From contig JAWVYO010000008.1 in assembly GCA_033722675.1 (NCBI GenBank), positions 1 through 42,442 on the forward strand: 42,442 nucleotides of DNA, in the 5' to 3' direction. A program made the translations under genes and the position numbers. This document shows, in pieces, positions 1-7,973 of this stretch (within the stretch, counting starts at the first letter, position 1; each line of letters opens with the position of its first letter). Under the pieces are notes generated by a model. It did no database searches. It saw nothing but the letters and a program-made list of their open reading frames with translations, and was not told the DNA's origin. Source of the stretch: DATHYU01 sp033722675 (lineage in GTDB: Bacteria > Actinomycetota > Acidimicrobiia > Spongiisociales > UBA11373).

Positions 1-1839
1 ACGACCACGACCACCGTCGAGGTGGCCGGCGACGACGTTCCGTTGTATCTCGATCCTGATGCTGCGATCGACGATCGAATCGAGGACCTCATCGGACGCA
101 TGACCCTCGACGAGAAGATCGGGCAGATGACGCTCGTCGCTCAGGCCTTCGTGTCACCGTCACAGATCGGCGACAACGCGATCGGCGCCGTCCTGAGCGG
201 GGGCGGCGGTGCACCCGAACCGAACACGCCCGCCGCCTGGATCGAGATGATCACGGCGTTCCAGGACGCCGCCCTGTCGACCCGACTCGGGATCCCGATC
301 CTCTATGGGTCCGATGCCGTGCACGGCCACAACAACCTGCTCGACGCGGTGATCTTCCCGCACAACGTCGGCCTCGGCGCGACCCGGTCGCCCGACCTCG
401 TCGAGCGGATCGGCCGCGCCACGGCCGTCGAGACCGCGGCTACGGGGGTCTCGTGGAACTACTCGCCGGTCCTCGCCGTGCCCCAGGACATCCGCTGGGG
501 GAGGACGTACGAGGCCTTCGGCGAGTCGACCGAGCTCGTGACCGAACTCGGTGTCGCCATGCTCCGGGGCCTCCAGGGAGACGATCTCGCCGCACCGGAC
601 ACGGTGCTCGGGACCCCCAAGCACTTCGTCGGCGACGGTGCGACCGAGTGGGGCTCGTCGACGTCGGAGACCTACTGGATCGATCAGGGCGACGCGCGCA
701 TCTCCGAGGAGGAGCTCCGTTCGGTGCACCTCGCGCCCTACGTGGACGCCGTCGAGGCGGGGGCGTTGAGCATCATGGCGTCGTACTCGAGCTTCCAGGG
801 CCGCAAGCTCCACGCGCATCGCGAGCTGCTGACCGACGTCCTGAAGGGAGAGCTGGGGTTCGAGGGGTTCGTCGTGTCGGACTGGGCCGGGATCGATCAG
901 ATCGAGCCGACGGACTATTCGGCATCGGTCGTGGCCGCCATCAACGCCGGCATCGACATGAACATGGTGCCCGGGACCGACGCGTTCATCGACGTCCTGC
1001 GCGAAGCCGTCGACCGCGGCGATGTCCCGATCGAGCGGATCGACGACGCCGTGCGCCGGATCCTCCGCGCCAAGTTCGCACTCGGCCTGTTCGAGCAGCC
1101 GTATCCGGACCCCGCACTCCTCGGTTCCATCGGATCGCCGGCCCACCGGGACCTGGCGGAAGAAGCCGTCGCCCGGTCGCTCGTCCTCCTCGTCAACGAC
1201 GGCGAGACGCTTCCGGTGGAGGGCCAGACCATCCTGGTCGCCGGCGCCGGGGCCGACGACATCGGGCGGCAGAGCGGCGGATGGACCATCGAGTGGCAGG
1301 GAGGCGTCGGTCCGATCACCGAGGGCTCGACCATCCTCGACGGAATCCGCCGGCACGCCGGCCCGGACACGACGCTCGTCTTCGAGCCGAGGGGCAGGTT
1401 CGACGCGACCGATCGGGGCGATGTCGGCATCGTGGTGGTCGGCGAGCTGCCCTACGCCGAAGGCGTCGGCGACACGTCCCGCCCGGTCGTCCGCGACCAC
1501 GAGGTGGCCCTGGTGCTCGACATCCGTGAGCGGGTGGATCGGCTCGTGGTCGTCGTCGTGTCCGGCCGTCCGGTCGTGCTCGGGGAGATCGCGCACACCG
1601 CCGACGCCGTGGTCGCGGCGTGGCTGCCCGGCTCCGAGGGCGCCGCCGTGGCCGCCCCCCTGTTCGGCGCAGCGCCATTCACGGGCCTGCTCCCCTTCGC
1701 CTGGCCCCGATCGACACAGCAGCTGCCCCTGGGCCACGACACCGGAACCACCGGATGCTCGGGCCCCCTGTTCCCCTACGGCCACGGGCTCACCGCCGAG
1801 GAGCCCTACCGGCCGACCGAGTGTGAGGAGACCTCATGA
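1..1839 (+). CDS. Beta-glucosidase-like glycoside hydrolase family 3 (5' end outside window)
   Basis: This is a GH3 enzyme, expected to release glucose from beta-linked oligosaccharides by a retaining mechanism. The frame is open from base 1 and reads Thr-Thr-Thr-Thr-Thr-Val-Glu before a GTG at 22. I therefore treat 22 as internal and the gene as truncated by the window edge. A Thr-rich linker after a lipobox is also seen in the lipoproteins at 11825 and 22202, so an exported lipoprotein is plausible. Counting from 22, the GH3 N-terminal barrel spans about residues 30-345. It carries the conserved KHF motif (K200-H201) and the SDW motif whose Asp287 is the expected nucleophile. The GH3 C-terminal domain follows to about 590. 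The final TGA overlaps the next gene's ATG. GH3 assignment is firm; the exact substrate is not. Confidence 0.9.
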   Translation, partial: TTTTTVEVAGDDVPLYLDPDAAIDDRIEDLIGRMTLDEKIGQMTLVAQAFVSPSQIGDNAIGAVLSGGGGAPEPNTPAAWIEMITAFQDAALSTRLGIPILYGSDAVHGHNNLLDAVIFPHNVGLGATRSPDLVERIGRATAVETAATGVSWNYSPVLAVPQDIRWGRTYEAFGESTELVTELGVAMLRGLQGDDLAAPDTVLGTPKHFVGDGATEWGSSTSETYWIDQGDARISEEELRSVHLAPYVDAVEAGALSIMASYSSFQGRKLHAHRELLTDVLKGELGFEGFVVSDWAGIDQIEPTDYSASVVAAINAGIDMNMVPGTDAFIDVLREAVDRGDVPIERIDDAVRRILRAKFALGLFEQPYPDPALLGSIGSPAHRDLAEEAVARSLVLLVNDGETLPVEGQTILVAGAGADDIGRQSGGWTIEWQGGVGPITEGSTILDGIRRHAGPDTTLVFEPRGRFDATDRGDVGIVVVGELPYAEGVGDTSRPVVRDHEVALVLDIRERVDRLVVVVVSGRPVVLGEIAHTADAVVAAWLPGSEGAAVAAPLFGAAPFTGLLPFAWPRSTQQLPLGHDTGTTGCSGPLFPYGHGLTAEEPYRPTECEETS

Positions 1840-4800
1840 CCGTGACCGAACCGCTGGTCGCTCGTTCGCCCGTCGGGGGCTTCGAGGCGATCGACGGGCT
1901 CGAGTGGTATCGCATCGACGGTGCCGATCGGCTCGATCCCTTCCTCGTGAACGTCGTGACCGCCAGCGACCAGTGGATGTTCGTGTCGAGCTCCGGCGCG
2001 CTCACCGCCGGACGCCGGAGCGCCGAGCACGCGCTGTTCCCGTACGAGACGGACGACCGGCTGCACCGCTCCGGCGGCCTCGTCGGCCCGGTCACGATGA
2101 TCCGCTCGGGCGACACGGTGTGGGAGCCCTTCGCGCCCCACGCGGCGCGTACGGGGATCGTGCGGTCGATCGCCAAGACCGCAGCCGGTGATCGGCTGCG
2201 GTTCGAGGAGCACCATCGTTCGTTCGGCCTGACGTTCCGCTACACGTGGGCGACGTCGGACCGCTTCGGATTCGTGCGGCAGTGCGAGCTCGTCCGGACG
2301 GGTGACGGGCCGCTCGACGTGGAGATCGTCGACGGACTCCTCGACGTGCTCCCCGCCGGGGTGGATCGGGAGACCCAGCTCGGGGCGAGCACCCTCGTCG
2401 ACGCCTACCGGCGGAGCGAGCTGGACGCCGGGTCGGGCATCGCCGTGTTCACCCTCGAGGCCCTCGTCTCCGACCAGCCCGAGCCCGCCGAGTCGCTGCG
2501 GGCGACCGTGGTGTGGTCGGCAGGACTGGCGGACCCCGCGGTGGCGTTGAGCGACCGGCAGCTCGCCGACATCCGCGACGGAGCTTCGCTCAGGCCGGAG
2601 CACCGGGTGCAGGGCCGCAAGGGTGCCTACCTCGTCTCGTCGTCGGTCACGGTCGCTCCCGACACCCCCGTGCGCTGGTCGATGGTCGCCGACGTGGAGC
2701 GAGATCACGCGGCGCTCGCCGACCTGCGAACCTGGCTCGCTGCCACGAAGGATCCGGCTGGCGCGATCGCCGCGTCGGTCGACGAGGCCCACGACGCCCT
2801 CGTCGGGATCGTCGCCGTGGCCGACGGGCTGCAGGAGACCGCGGACCGGCACGCGAGCGTGCACCACTTCGCCAACGTGCTCTTCAACGTCATGCGGGGC
2901 GGGGTCTTCCTCGACGACCACCGGGTGCGGATCGCCGACGTCGCCCGGGCGGTGGCCCGGCGCAACACCGTCGCCGCCGAGCGATTCGCGAGCCTCGTCG
3001 CCGGGCTCCCCGGGGTGGTGGAGATCGACGATCTGCGGGGCGCCGTCGCCGGCGACGCCGTTCTGGAGCGGCTCGTCGCCGAGTACCTGCCGTTGAGCTT
3101 CAGCCGGCGTCACGGTGACCCGAGCCGCCCGTGGAACACCTTCAGGATCTCGGTGCGGACCGATGACGGCGAGCTGACCACGGGATACGAGGGGAACTGG
3201 CGCGACATCTTCCAGAACTGGGACGCGCTGCTCCACTCCTTCCCCGGATACCTCGATTCGGTCGTCTCGAAGTTCCTGAACGCCTCGACGATCGACGGTC
3301 ACAACCCCTACCGGATCACCGACGAGGGCATCGACTGGGAGATGCCCGAGGAGGGGCAGTGGGCGAACCTCGGGTACTGGGGCGACCATCAGATCGCCTA
3401 TCTGTCCCGGTTGCTCGACGCCGAGCGGCGATTCCATCCCGGGGGACTGGAGGAGCGGCTCGGCCGGGTGCGGTACTCCTACGCCGACGTCCCCTACCGG
3501 ATCGTGTCCTACGACCGGATCGTCGAGGATCCGAAGCACACGATCGAGTTCGACGACGAGCGACAGCGCGTCGTCGAAGAGCGGGTGGCCCGTCTCGGCG
3601 CCGACGGCCGGCTCGTGCCTTCGGGCGAGGGCGTGCACCACGCGTCGCTCGCCGAGAAGCTGTTCGTGCCCGCTCTCGCCAAGCTCTCGAACTTCGTCGC
3701 CGGCGGCGGGATCTGGATGAACACCCAGCGGCCCGAATGGAACGACGCCAACAACGCCCTCGTCGGCCACGGGGTGTCGATGGTCACCCTGGAGTACCTG
3801 CGCCAGTACCTGGTGCTGATCGACGGGGTCCTGGAGCGGTCCGGCGTCGAGACCGTTCCCTTCGGACGCCGCGTCGGAGCGTGGATGGACGCCGTGGAAG
3901 CCGCCTTCGATGATCACCGGGATCTGCTCGAGGACCTCACCGACGCCCGGCGACGTTCGCTCCTCGACGCCCTCGGCGAGGCCTTCTCCGCCTACCGGGC
4001 CGAGGCCTACGACGAGGGTCCCGGCGAAGGCGTCGAGCTTCCGCTGGAGCGCCTGCGGCGCTTCGTGGCCGCGGTGACGCCGTTCCTCGACGCGACCGTC
4101 GCCGGGTCGCTGCGCGCCGACGGCCTCGCCGAGTCCTACGTCCTCCTCCACCTGGAGCCCGGTGTCGCCCGGCTGGAGACCCTGCCACCGATGCTGGAGG
4201 GACAGGTCGCCGCGCTCTCCGATCCGGCCATGACGGCCGAACGATCGATGCACATCGTCGACACGCTCGCCGACGGCCCGCTCTACCGGGCCGACCAGCG
4301 AGCCTTTCTGCTGTATCCCGACCGCGACCTGCCGCCCTTCCGCGAGAAGAACGTGGTCCCCGACGCGGCCCTCGGGGAGGGGGCGCGGTCGGTGCTCGAC
4401 GCGGAGGGGGACGTGCTCTATCGCGACGCCGAAGGGGTGGTGCGCTTCGACGCGGACTTCCGCTCGGCCCGCGATCTGCGGGACGCCCTCGATGCGCTCG
4501 AGCCCGGACTCGAGGAGGGCCCCCGGCGCGAGCTGCTGGACCTCTACGAGCGGGTGTTCCGCCACGCCGCGTTCACGGGGCGGTCGGGGGCCATGTACAA
4601 GTACGAGGGTCTCGGCTCGATCTACTGGCACATGGTGTCGAAGCTGCTGTTCGCCCTGCAGGAGCGGGTCGTCGCAGCCGTGGACGCCGGTGAGGACCCT
4701 GCGGTCGTCGCCGAGCTGGCCCGGCGGTACCGTCGGGTGCGGTCCGGCCTCGGCTTCGTCAAGACGGTGGCCGAGCAGGGGACCTTCCCCACCGACCCGC

Positions 4801-5213
4801 ATTCGCACACACCGGCCGCCTCCGGGGCCCAGCAGCCCGGGATGACCGGTCAGGTCAAGGAGGGCGTCCTGCTGCGGTGGGGCGAGCTCGGGGTGCGCGT
4901 CGAGGACGGCCGGATCCGGTTCCGGCCGGTGGTGCTCGGGGCGGAGGAGTTCCACGCGTCGCCGACGCCGTGGCCGGTCCTGGGATCGCAGGAGGTCCTC
5001 GATGAGGGGACGCTCGGATTCACGTACTGCGGGGTCCCCGTCGTGTATCGCCGCGACGACGACGCGTGGGCTCGTGTCCGGTGGGCCGACGGTCGCGAGA
5101 CCGAGGGCGGGAACCGTCTCGACGCCGAGACGAGCCGCGCCGTGTTCGCCCGCACCGGATCGGTCGCACGCATCGACGTCGGCGTCCCCGACGGCACGCT
5201 CGTCCCTTCGTGA
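1836..5213 (+). CDS. Large uncharacterised protein, possibly an (alpha/alpha)6-barrel carbohydrate-active enzyme
   Basis: This is a 1125-residue protein without a family I can name. The first 320 or so residues look beta-rich (many WxF/VxV strands). A helical region of about 330-1000 follows, with aromatic and acidic motifs such as NWRDIFQNWDAL, GYWGDHQIAYLS and NTQRPEWNDANNAL. A short beta-rich C-terminus closes it. The order sandwich, helical barrel, small sandwich resembles GH94-type phosphorylases and related clans, but this is an impression of architecture and not a detected homology. No signal peptide is visible, so it should be cytoplasmic. Its ATG overlaps the stop of the GH3 gene (ATGA), implying translational coupling and a shared pathway, perhaps intracellular processing of glucosides. 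The reading frame is intact throughout and the start is fixed by the overlap. Confidence 0.85.
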   Translation: MTVTEPLVARSPVGGFEAIDGLEWYRIDGADRLDPFLVNVVTASDQWMFVSSSGALTAGRRSAEHALFPYETDDRLHRSGGLVGPVTMIRSGDTVWEPFAPHAARTGIVRSIAKTAAGDRLRFEEHHRSFGLTFRYTWATSDRFGFVRQCELVRTGDGPLDVEIVDGLLDVLPAGVDRETQLGASTLVDAYRRSELDAGSGIAVFTLEALVSDQPEPAESLRATVVWSAGLADPAVALSDRQLADIRDGASLRPEHRVQGRKGAYLVSSSVTVAPDTPVRWSMVADVERDHAALADLRTWLAATKDPAGAIAASVDEAHDALVGIVAVADGLQETADRHASVHHFANVLFNVMRGGVFLDDHRVRIADVARAVARRNTVAAERFASLVAGLPGVVEIDDLRGAVAGDAVLERLVAEYLPLSFSRRHGDPSRPWNTFRISVRTDDGELTTGYEGNWRDIFQNWDALLHSFPGYLDSVVSKFLNASTIDGHNPYRITDEGIDWEMPEEGQWANLGYWGDHQIAYLSRLLDAERRFHPGGLEERLGRVRYSYADVPYRIVSYDRIVEDPKHTIEFDDERQRVVEERVARLGADGRLVPSGEGVHHASLAEKLFVPALAKLSNFVAGGGIWMNTQRPEWNDANNALVGHGVSMVTLEYLRQYLVLIDGVLERSGVETVPFGRRVGAWMDAVEAAFDDHRDLLEDLTDARRRSLLDALGEAFSAYRAEAYDEGPGEGVELPLERLRRFVAAVTPFLDATVAGSLRADGLAESYVLLHLEPGVARLETLPPMLEGQVAALSDPAMTAERSMHIVDTLADGPLYRADQRAFLLYPDRDLPPFREKNVVPDAALGEGARSVLDAEGDVLYRDAEGVVRFDADFRSARDLRDALDALEPGLEEGPRRELLDLYERVFRHAAFTGRSGAMYKYEGLGSIYWHMVSKLLFALQERVVAAVDAGEDPAVVAELARRYRRVRSGLGFVKTVAEQGTFPTDPHSHTPAASGAQQPGMTGQVKEGVLLRWGELGVRVEDGRIRFRPVVLGAEEFHASPTPWPVLGSQEVLDEGTLGFTYCGVPVVYRRDDDAWARVRWADGRETEGGNRLDAETSRAVFARTGSVARIDVGVPDGTLVPS

Positions 5214-5247
5214 CACCGCTGCGACGCACCGGGCGCCGACCCCTTTC

Positions 5248-5268
5248 CGGAGCGTCGAGGGCGCTCCG
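5248..5268 (+). other. Short inverted repeat upstream of MFS gene
   Basis: The arms CGGAGCG and CGCTCCG (7 bp) are separated by 7 nt. It lies between the stop at 5213 and the -10 box at 5278. It could be a weak terminator for the GH3 operon, without a T-tract, or an operator over the -35 region of the next promoter. Confidence 0.35.
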
Positions 5269-5277
5269 TCCGGCGAA

Positions 5278-5283
5278 TACCCT
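5278..5283 (+). promoter_or_regulatory. -10 box of leaderless promoter for MFS gene
   Basis: TACCCT fits the actinobacterial TANNNT -10 consensus. It ends exactly 6 nt before the GTG at 5290, and no Shine-Dalgarno sequence intervenes. Transcription would start at the initiation codon, so this element decides the start choice of the gene. Confidence 0.6.
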
Positions 5284-5289
5284 GGGGCC

Positions 5290-6582
5290 GTGCCCGGGCT
5301 GACGGAACGGCTGTACGACCGCCTGTCGGCCGACGCCGACCAGGAGTGGGACGACGGCGTCCCCGACGAGACGCGACAGGCCGCACCCGCCAACGCTGCC
5401 CGGCTCGTGGGGTCGCTCACCCTCCTCAAGGCCGGTGACCGGATCATCGATCCGAAGACGACGCTCACCTGGCTGCTGGCCTCGGTCGGTTCTCCCGCGT
5501 GGATGGTCGCCCTCCTCGTCCCGATACGGGAGTCGGGATCGCTGCTGCCCCAGGCATTCGTGGCGCCGTGGGTGCAGCGGTTCCGCCGGCGCAAGCGGGT
5601 CTGGGTGATCGGAGCGGTCGGTCAGGCAACCGCCATCGCCACCATCGCGCTGTGCGGTGCGACGCTGTCGGGGGTCGTCGCAGGCGTCGGGATCCTCGCG
5701 GCGCTGGCGGTGTTCGCGCTCATGCGCTCGCTGTCGTCGATCTCGGTGAAGGACGTGCTCGGAAAGACCCTCCCGGAGGGCCGGAGGGGGTCGGTGTCGG
5801 GCGTGGCGGCCGGCGTGGCGGGCGTCAGTGCCATCGCGGCCGGGATCGGCCTGGGGTTCATCGGCTCGGACACCGACGCCTCGGGCCTCGCCCTCGTGGT
5901 CGGGGTCGGCGCGCTGGCCTGGGCGGGAGCGGCCTGGGTGTTCTCGCGGGTGCGGGAGCACGCCGCCGAGCCCGGGGAGGACGGCGCGTCGGGGATCGGT
6001 GACGCGGTGGCGCTCCTCCGCGACGACCACACCTTCCGCCGGTTCGTCGTGGCCCGTTCCCTCCTGCTCGTCACGGCACTCAGCCCGCCCTTCATCATCG
6101 TCCTCGGTTCGGGCTCCGGCGCCGTCACGACGGCGGGACTCGGCCCCTACGTGGGGGCGACCGGCGTGGCCTTCCTCGTGGGATCGCCGCTGTGGGGGCG
6201 GGTGGCCGACCACTCCAGCCGCCTCGTCATGACCGTCGCCGCCGGCGGGGGAGCGGCGGTGATCATCGTCTTCCTCGCGATGCGCCAGGCGACTGGCGAC
6301 CGGACGTGGCTGGCCGTCGGTGCCTACCTGCTCGTGAGTCTCGCCCACGCCGGTGCCCGGGTGGGTCGCTCGACCTACGTCGTGGACCTCGCGTCCGGCG
6401 ACCTCCGGACCCGGTACGTGGCCGTCTCGAACACCGTGATCGGGGCGGTGCTCCTCGCCACCGGACTCCTGGGCGTGGTCGTCGGTCTCGTCGGACCGGC
6501 ATGGGTGCTCGCCATCCTCGCCTCGGCCGGTGTCGCGGGCGTCGCCACCGTGCGCACGCTTCCCGACGTCGAGGGCGGCTGA
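5290..6582 (+). CDS. Major facilitator superfamily transporter
   Basis: This is a 430-residue polytopic membrane protein of MFS type. The first 70 or so residues are polar, followed by about ten to twelve hydrophobic segments with Ala/Val/Gly-rich helices. Positively charged loops occur after helix 2 (RFRRRKR near residue 97) and around 150. A polar central loop at about 215-240 separates the two halves, as in MFS proteins. The late segment ARVGRSTYVVDLASGDLRTR lies in a loop, where these families often carry conserved charges. The frame is open from 5002, but that part overlaps the previous gene. The GTG at 5290, placed 6 nt after a TANNNT box, is the preferred start. The substrate is unknown; a sugar or glucoside is only suggested by the GH3 neighbour. 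The stop TGA abuts the stop of the opposite gene, forming TGATCA. Confidence 0.82.
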   Translation: MPGLTERLYDRLSADADQEWDDGVPDETRQAAPANAARLVGSLTLLKAGDRIIDPKTTLTWLLASVGSPAWMVALLVPIRESGSLLPQAFVAPWVQRFRRRKRVWVIGAVGQATAIATIALCGATLSGVVAGVGILAALAVFALMRSLSSISVKDVLGKTLPEGRRGSVSGVAAGVAGVSAIAAGIGLGFIGSDTDASGLALVVGVGALAWAGAAWVFSRVREHAAEPGEDGASGIGDAVALLRDDHTFRRFVVARSLLLVTALSPPFIIVLGSGSGAVTTAGLGPYVGATGVAFLVGSPLWGRVADHSSRLVMTVAAGGGAAVIIVFLAMRQATGDRTWLAVGAYLLVSLAHAGARVGRSTYVVDLASGDLRTRYVAVSNTVIGAVLLATGLLGVVVGLVGPAWVLAILASAGVAGVATVRTLPDVEGG

Positions 6583-7839
6583 TCAGACGAGGAACGCGAC
6601 GCCCAGGGTCGCGGCGACGGCGGCCACCGCCCCGGGAAGGATGATCCACCGGAGGCGGCCCCGTCCGAGCACCACGACCATCCCCGCCTTGACGGCCGTG
6701 TTCGTCGCCGCCGCCAGCGCGATCGCCGTCGCCGCCGCACCGTCGGCGATGGCTCCGTCGCCGGCCAACTCCGACAGCGACAGCGTGATGGCATCGACGT
6801 CGGCGATGCCCGAGGCCACCGCCGAGGCGTACACGCCCGCCTCGCCGAGGTAGTCCGAGGCGGCCTTGGCGACGACGAGGATCACCCCGTAGAGCAGGGC
6901 GAACTGCAGCGCCGGCCACAGGCTGAAGGGGTTGTCGAACTCGCCGTCGTCGACCTCTCGATCCCCGCCCCGGTCGCGGACGTAGAGGTAGGCGGCCGCC
7001 ACCAGGCCGGCGCCCGCTCCCGCCGTGATGGAGGGCCAGACCTCGGGCAGCAGCCCGGGGTTGACGACGAGGACCTCGACGATCACCCGCAGGAACATGA
7101 TCGCCCAGGCCAGCAGGAGGCCGAGGGCGAGGGGGCGGGCGAGGCCCTGCGACTCCCGGCTCCGTTCCGAGAGGCTGAGGGTCGCGGCGGTGGACGAGAC
7201 GAGCCCGCCGAGCAGCCCGGTGAGTGTGACGCCCCGGCGTGCGCCGACCACCTCGATGAGCACGTACCCGACGAAGGAGAGCCCGGAGATGAAGACGGCC
7301 ATGAGCCCGACATTGAAGGGGCTGACGGCGTCCCAGGGCGACGGACCGTAGGTCTCGTCGGGCAGCACCGGCAGGACGAGGAGGGCGAGGATCGCGAACT
7401 GGACGGTCGCCTTGACGTCGTCTCGGTCGAGGCGGGCGGCCAGCTCGCGCGTCTGCGGCTTGAGGGCCAACAGGGCGGTGGTGGCGACACCCACGGCGGC
7501 GGCGACTTCGAGCTCGCCGGCGACGGCCAGGGCACCGGCGAGGAACACGACGACGGCGGCCATCTCGGTGGTGCCGCCCGGATCCCCGTGCTCGCGGGTC
7601 GACGCCCGGTATCCGAGGAACAGGAGGACCGCGACGACGATCAGCGCCGCGGCGAACACGACGGCGGAGTCGAGGACGTCGGCCGTGTAGGCGGCCAGCC
7701 CGCCTGCGAGACCGATCAGCGAGAAGGTGCGGGCGCCGGCGAACAGGGTCTCGTCCTGGTGCTTGGCGTGTTCGCGCTGCATGCCGGCCAGCAGTCCGAT
7801 CCCGAGGGCGACGCCGAGCCGCGCGAACAACTCTGCCAT
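6583..7839 (-). CDS. MgtC/SapB-DUF4010 family membrane protein
   Basis: This is a 418-residue integral membrane protein. The N-terminal part (residues 1-140) has the MgtC/SapB pattern, with a first helix followed by the GLLAGMQREH turn and further Gly/Ala helices. The rest matches the DUF4010 type, giving about a dozen hydrophobic segments. The family's function is unclear; MgtC relatives are linked to survival under Mg limitation or stress. The ATG at 7839 is preceded by GGGAGGT with 5 nt spacing, so longer starts are not needed. A GGGTAT-type stress promoter sits 33-58 nt upstream (7872-7897), suggesting control by a SigF/SigB-like factor. It converges with the MFS gene, and the two stop codons touch with no room for a terminator. 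Confidence 0.85.
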   Translation of the reverse strand: MAELFARLGVALGIGLLAGMQREHAKHQDETLFAGARTFSLIGLAGGLAAYTADVLDSAVVFAAALIVVAVLLFLGYRASTREHGDPGGTTEMAAVVVFLAGALAVAGELEVAAAVGVATTALLALKPQTRELAARLDRDDVKATVQFAILALLVLPVLPDETYGPSPWDAVSPFNVGLMAVFISGLSFVGYVLIEVVGARRGVTLTGLLGGLVSSTAATLSLSERSRESQGLARPLALGLLLAWAIMFLRVIVEVLVVNPGLLPEVWPSITAGAGAGLVAAAYLYVRDRGGDREVDDGEFDNPFSLWPALQFALLYGVILVVAKAASDYLGEAGVYASAVASGIADVDAITLSLSELAGDGAIADGAAATAIALAAATNTAVKAGMVVVLGRGRLRWIILPGAVAAVAATLGVAFLV

Positions 7840-7871
7840 CCGACCTCCCACTGCTGTGGCGCCACCCGCCC

Positions 7872-7897
7872 ATACCCGGGACGAGCGCCGTCGATAC
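7872..7897 (-). promoter_or_regulatory. SigF/SigB-type promoter upstream of DUF4010 gene
   Basis: Read on the minus strand, GTAT (7897-7894), 16 nt, then GGGTAT (7877-7872). This fits the GTTT-N15-17-GGGTA(T/C) consensus of actinobacterial general-stress sigma factors. It is one of five such elements in the window, each upstream of a gene start. Confidence 0.6.
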
Positions 7898-7973
7898 CGG
7901 CCGGAGCTCGATCGATCCCGATCCGGGGTCGCGGTGTCGATAGGCTGCCGTGGACGTCGACGGGATCGGGGAC

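Noticed and set aside
1806..5594. A long open frame of over 1200 codons on the minus strand opposite the unknown carbohydrate-related gene
   Set aside because: It is antisense to an intact gene in very GC-rich DNA where stop codons are rare. Its translation is low-complexity (His/Arg/Val/Pro) without motifs, and it has no ribosome binding site.
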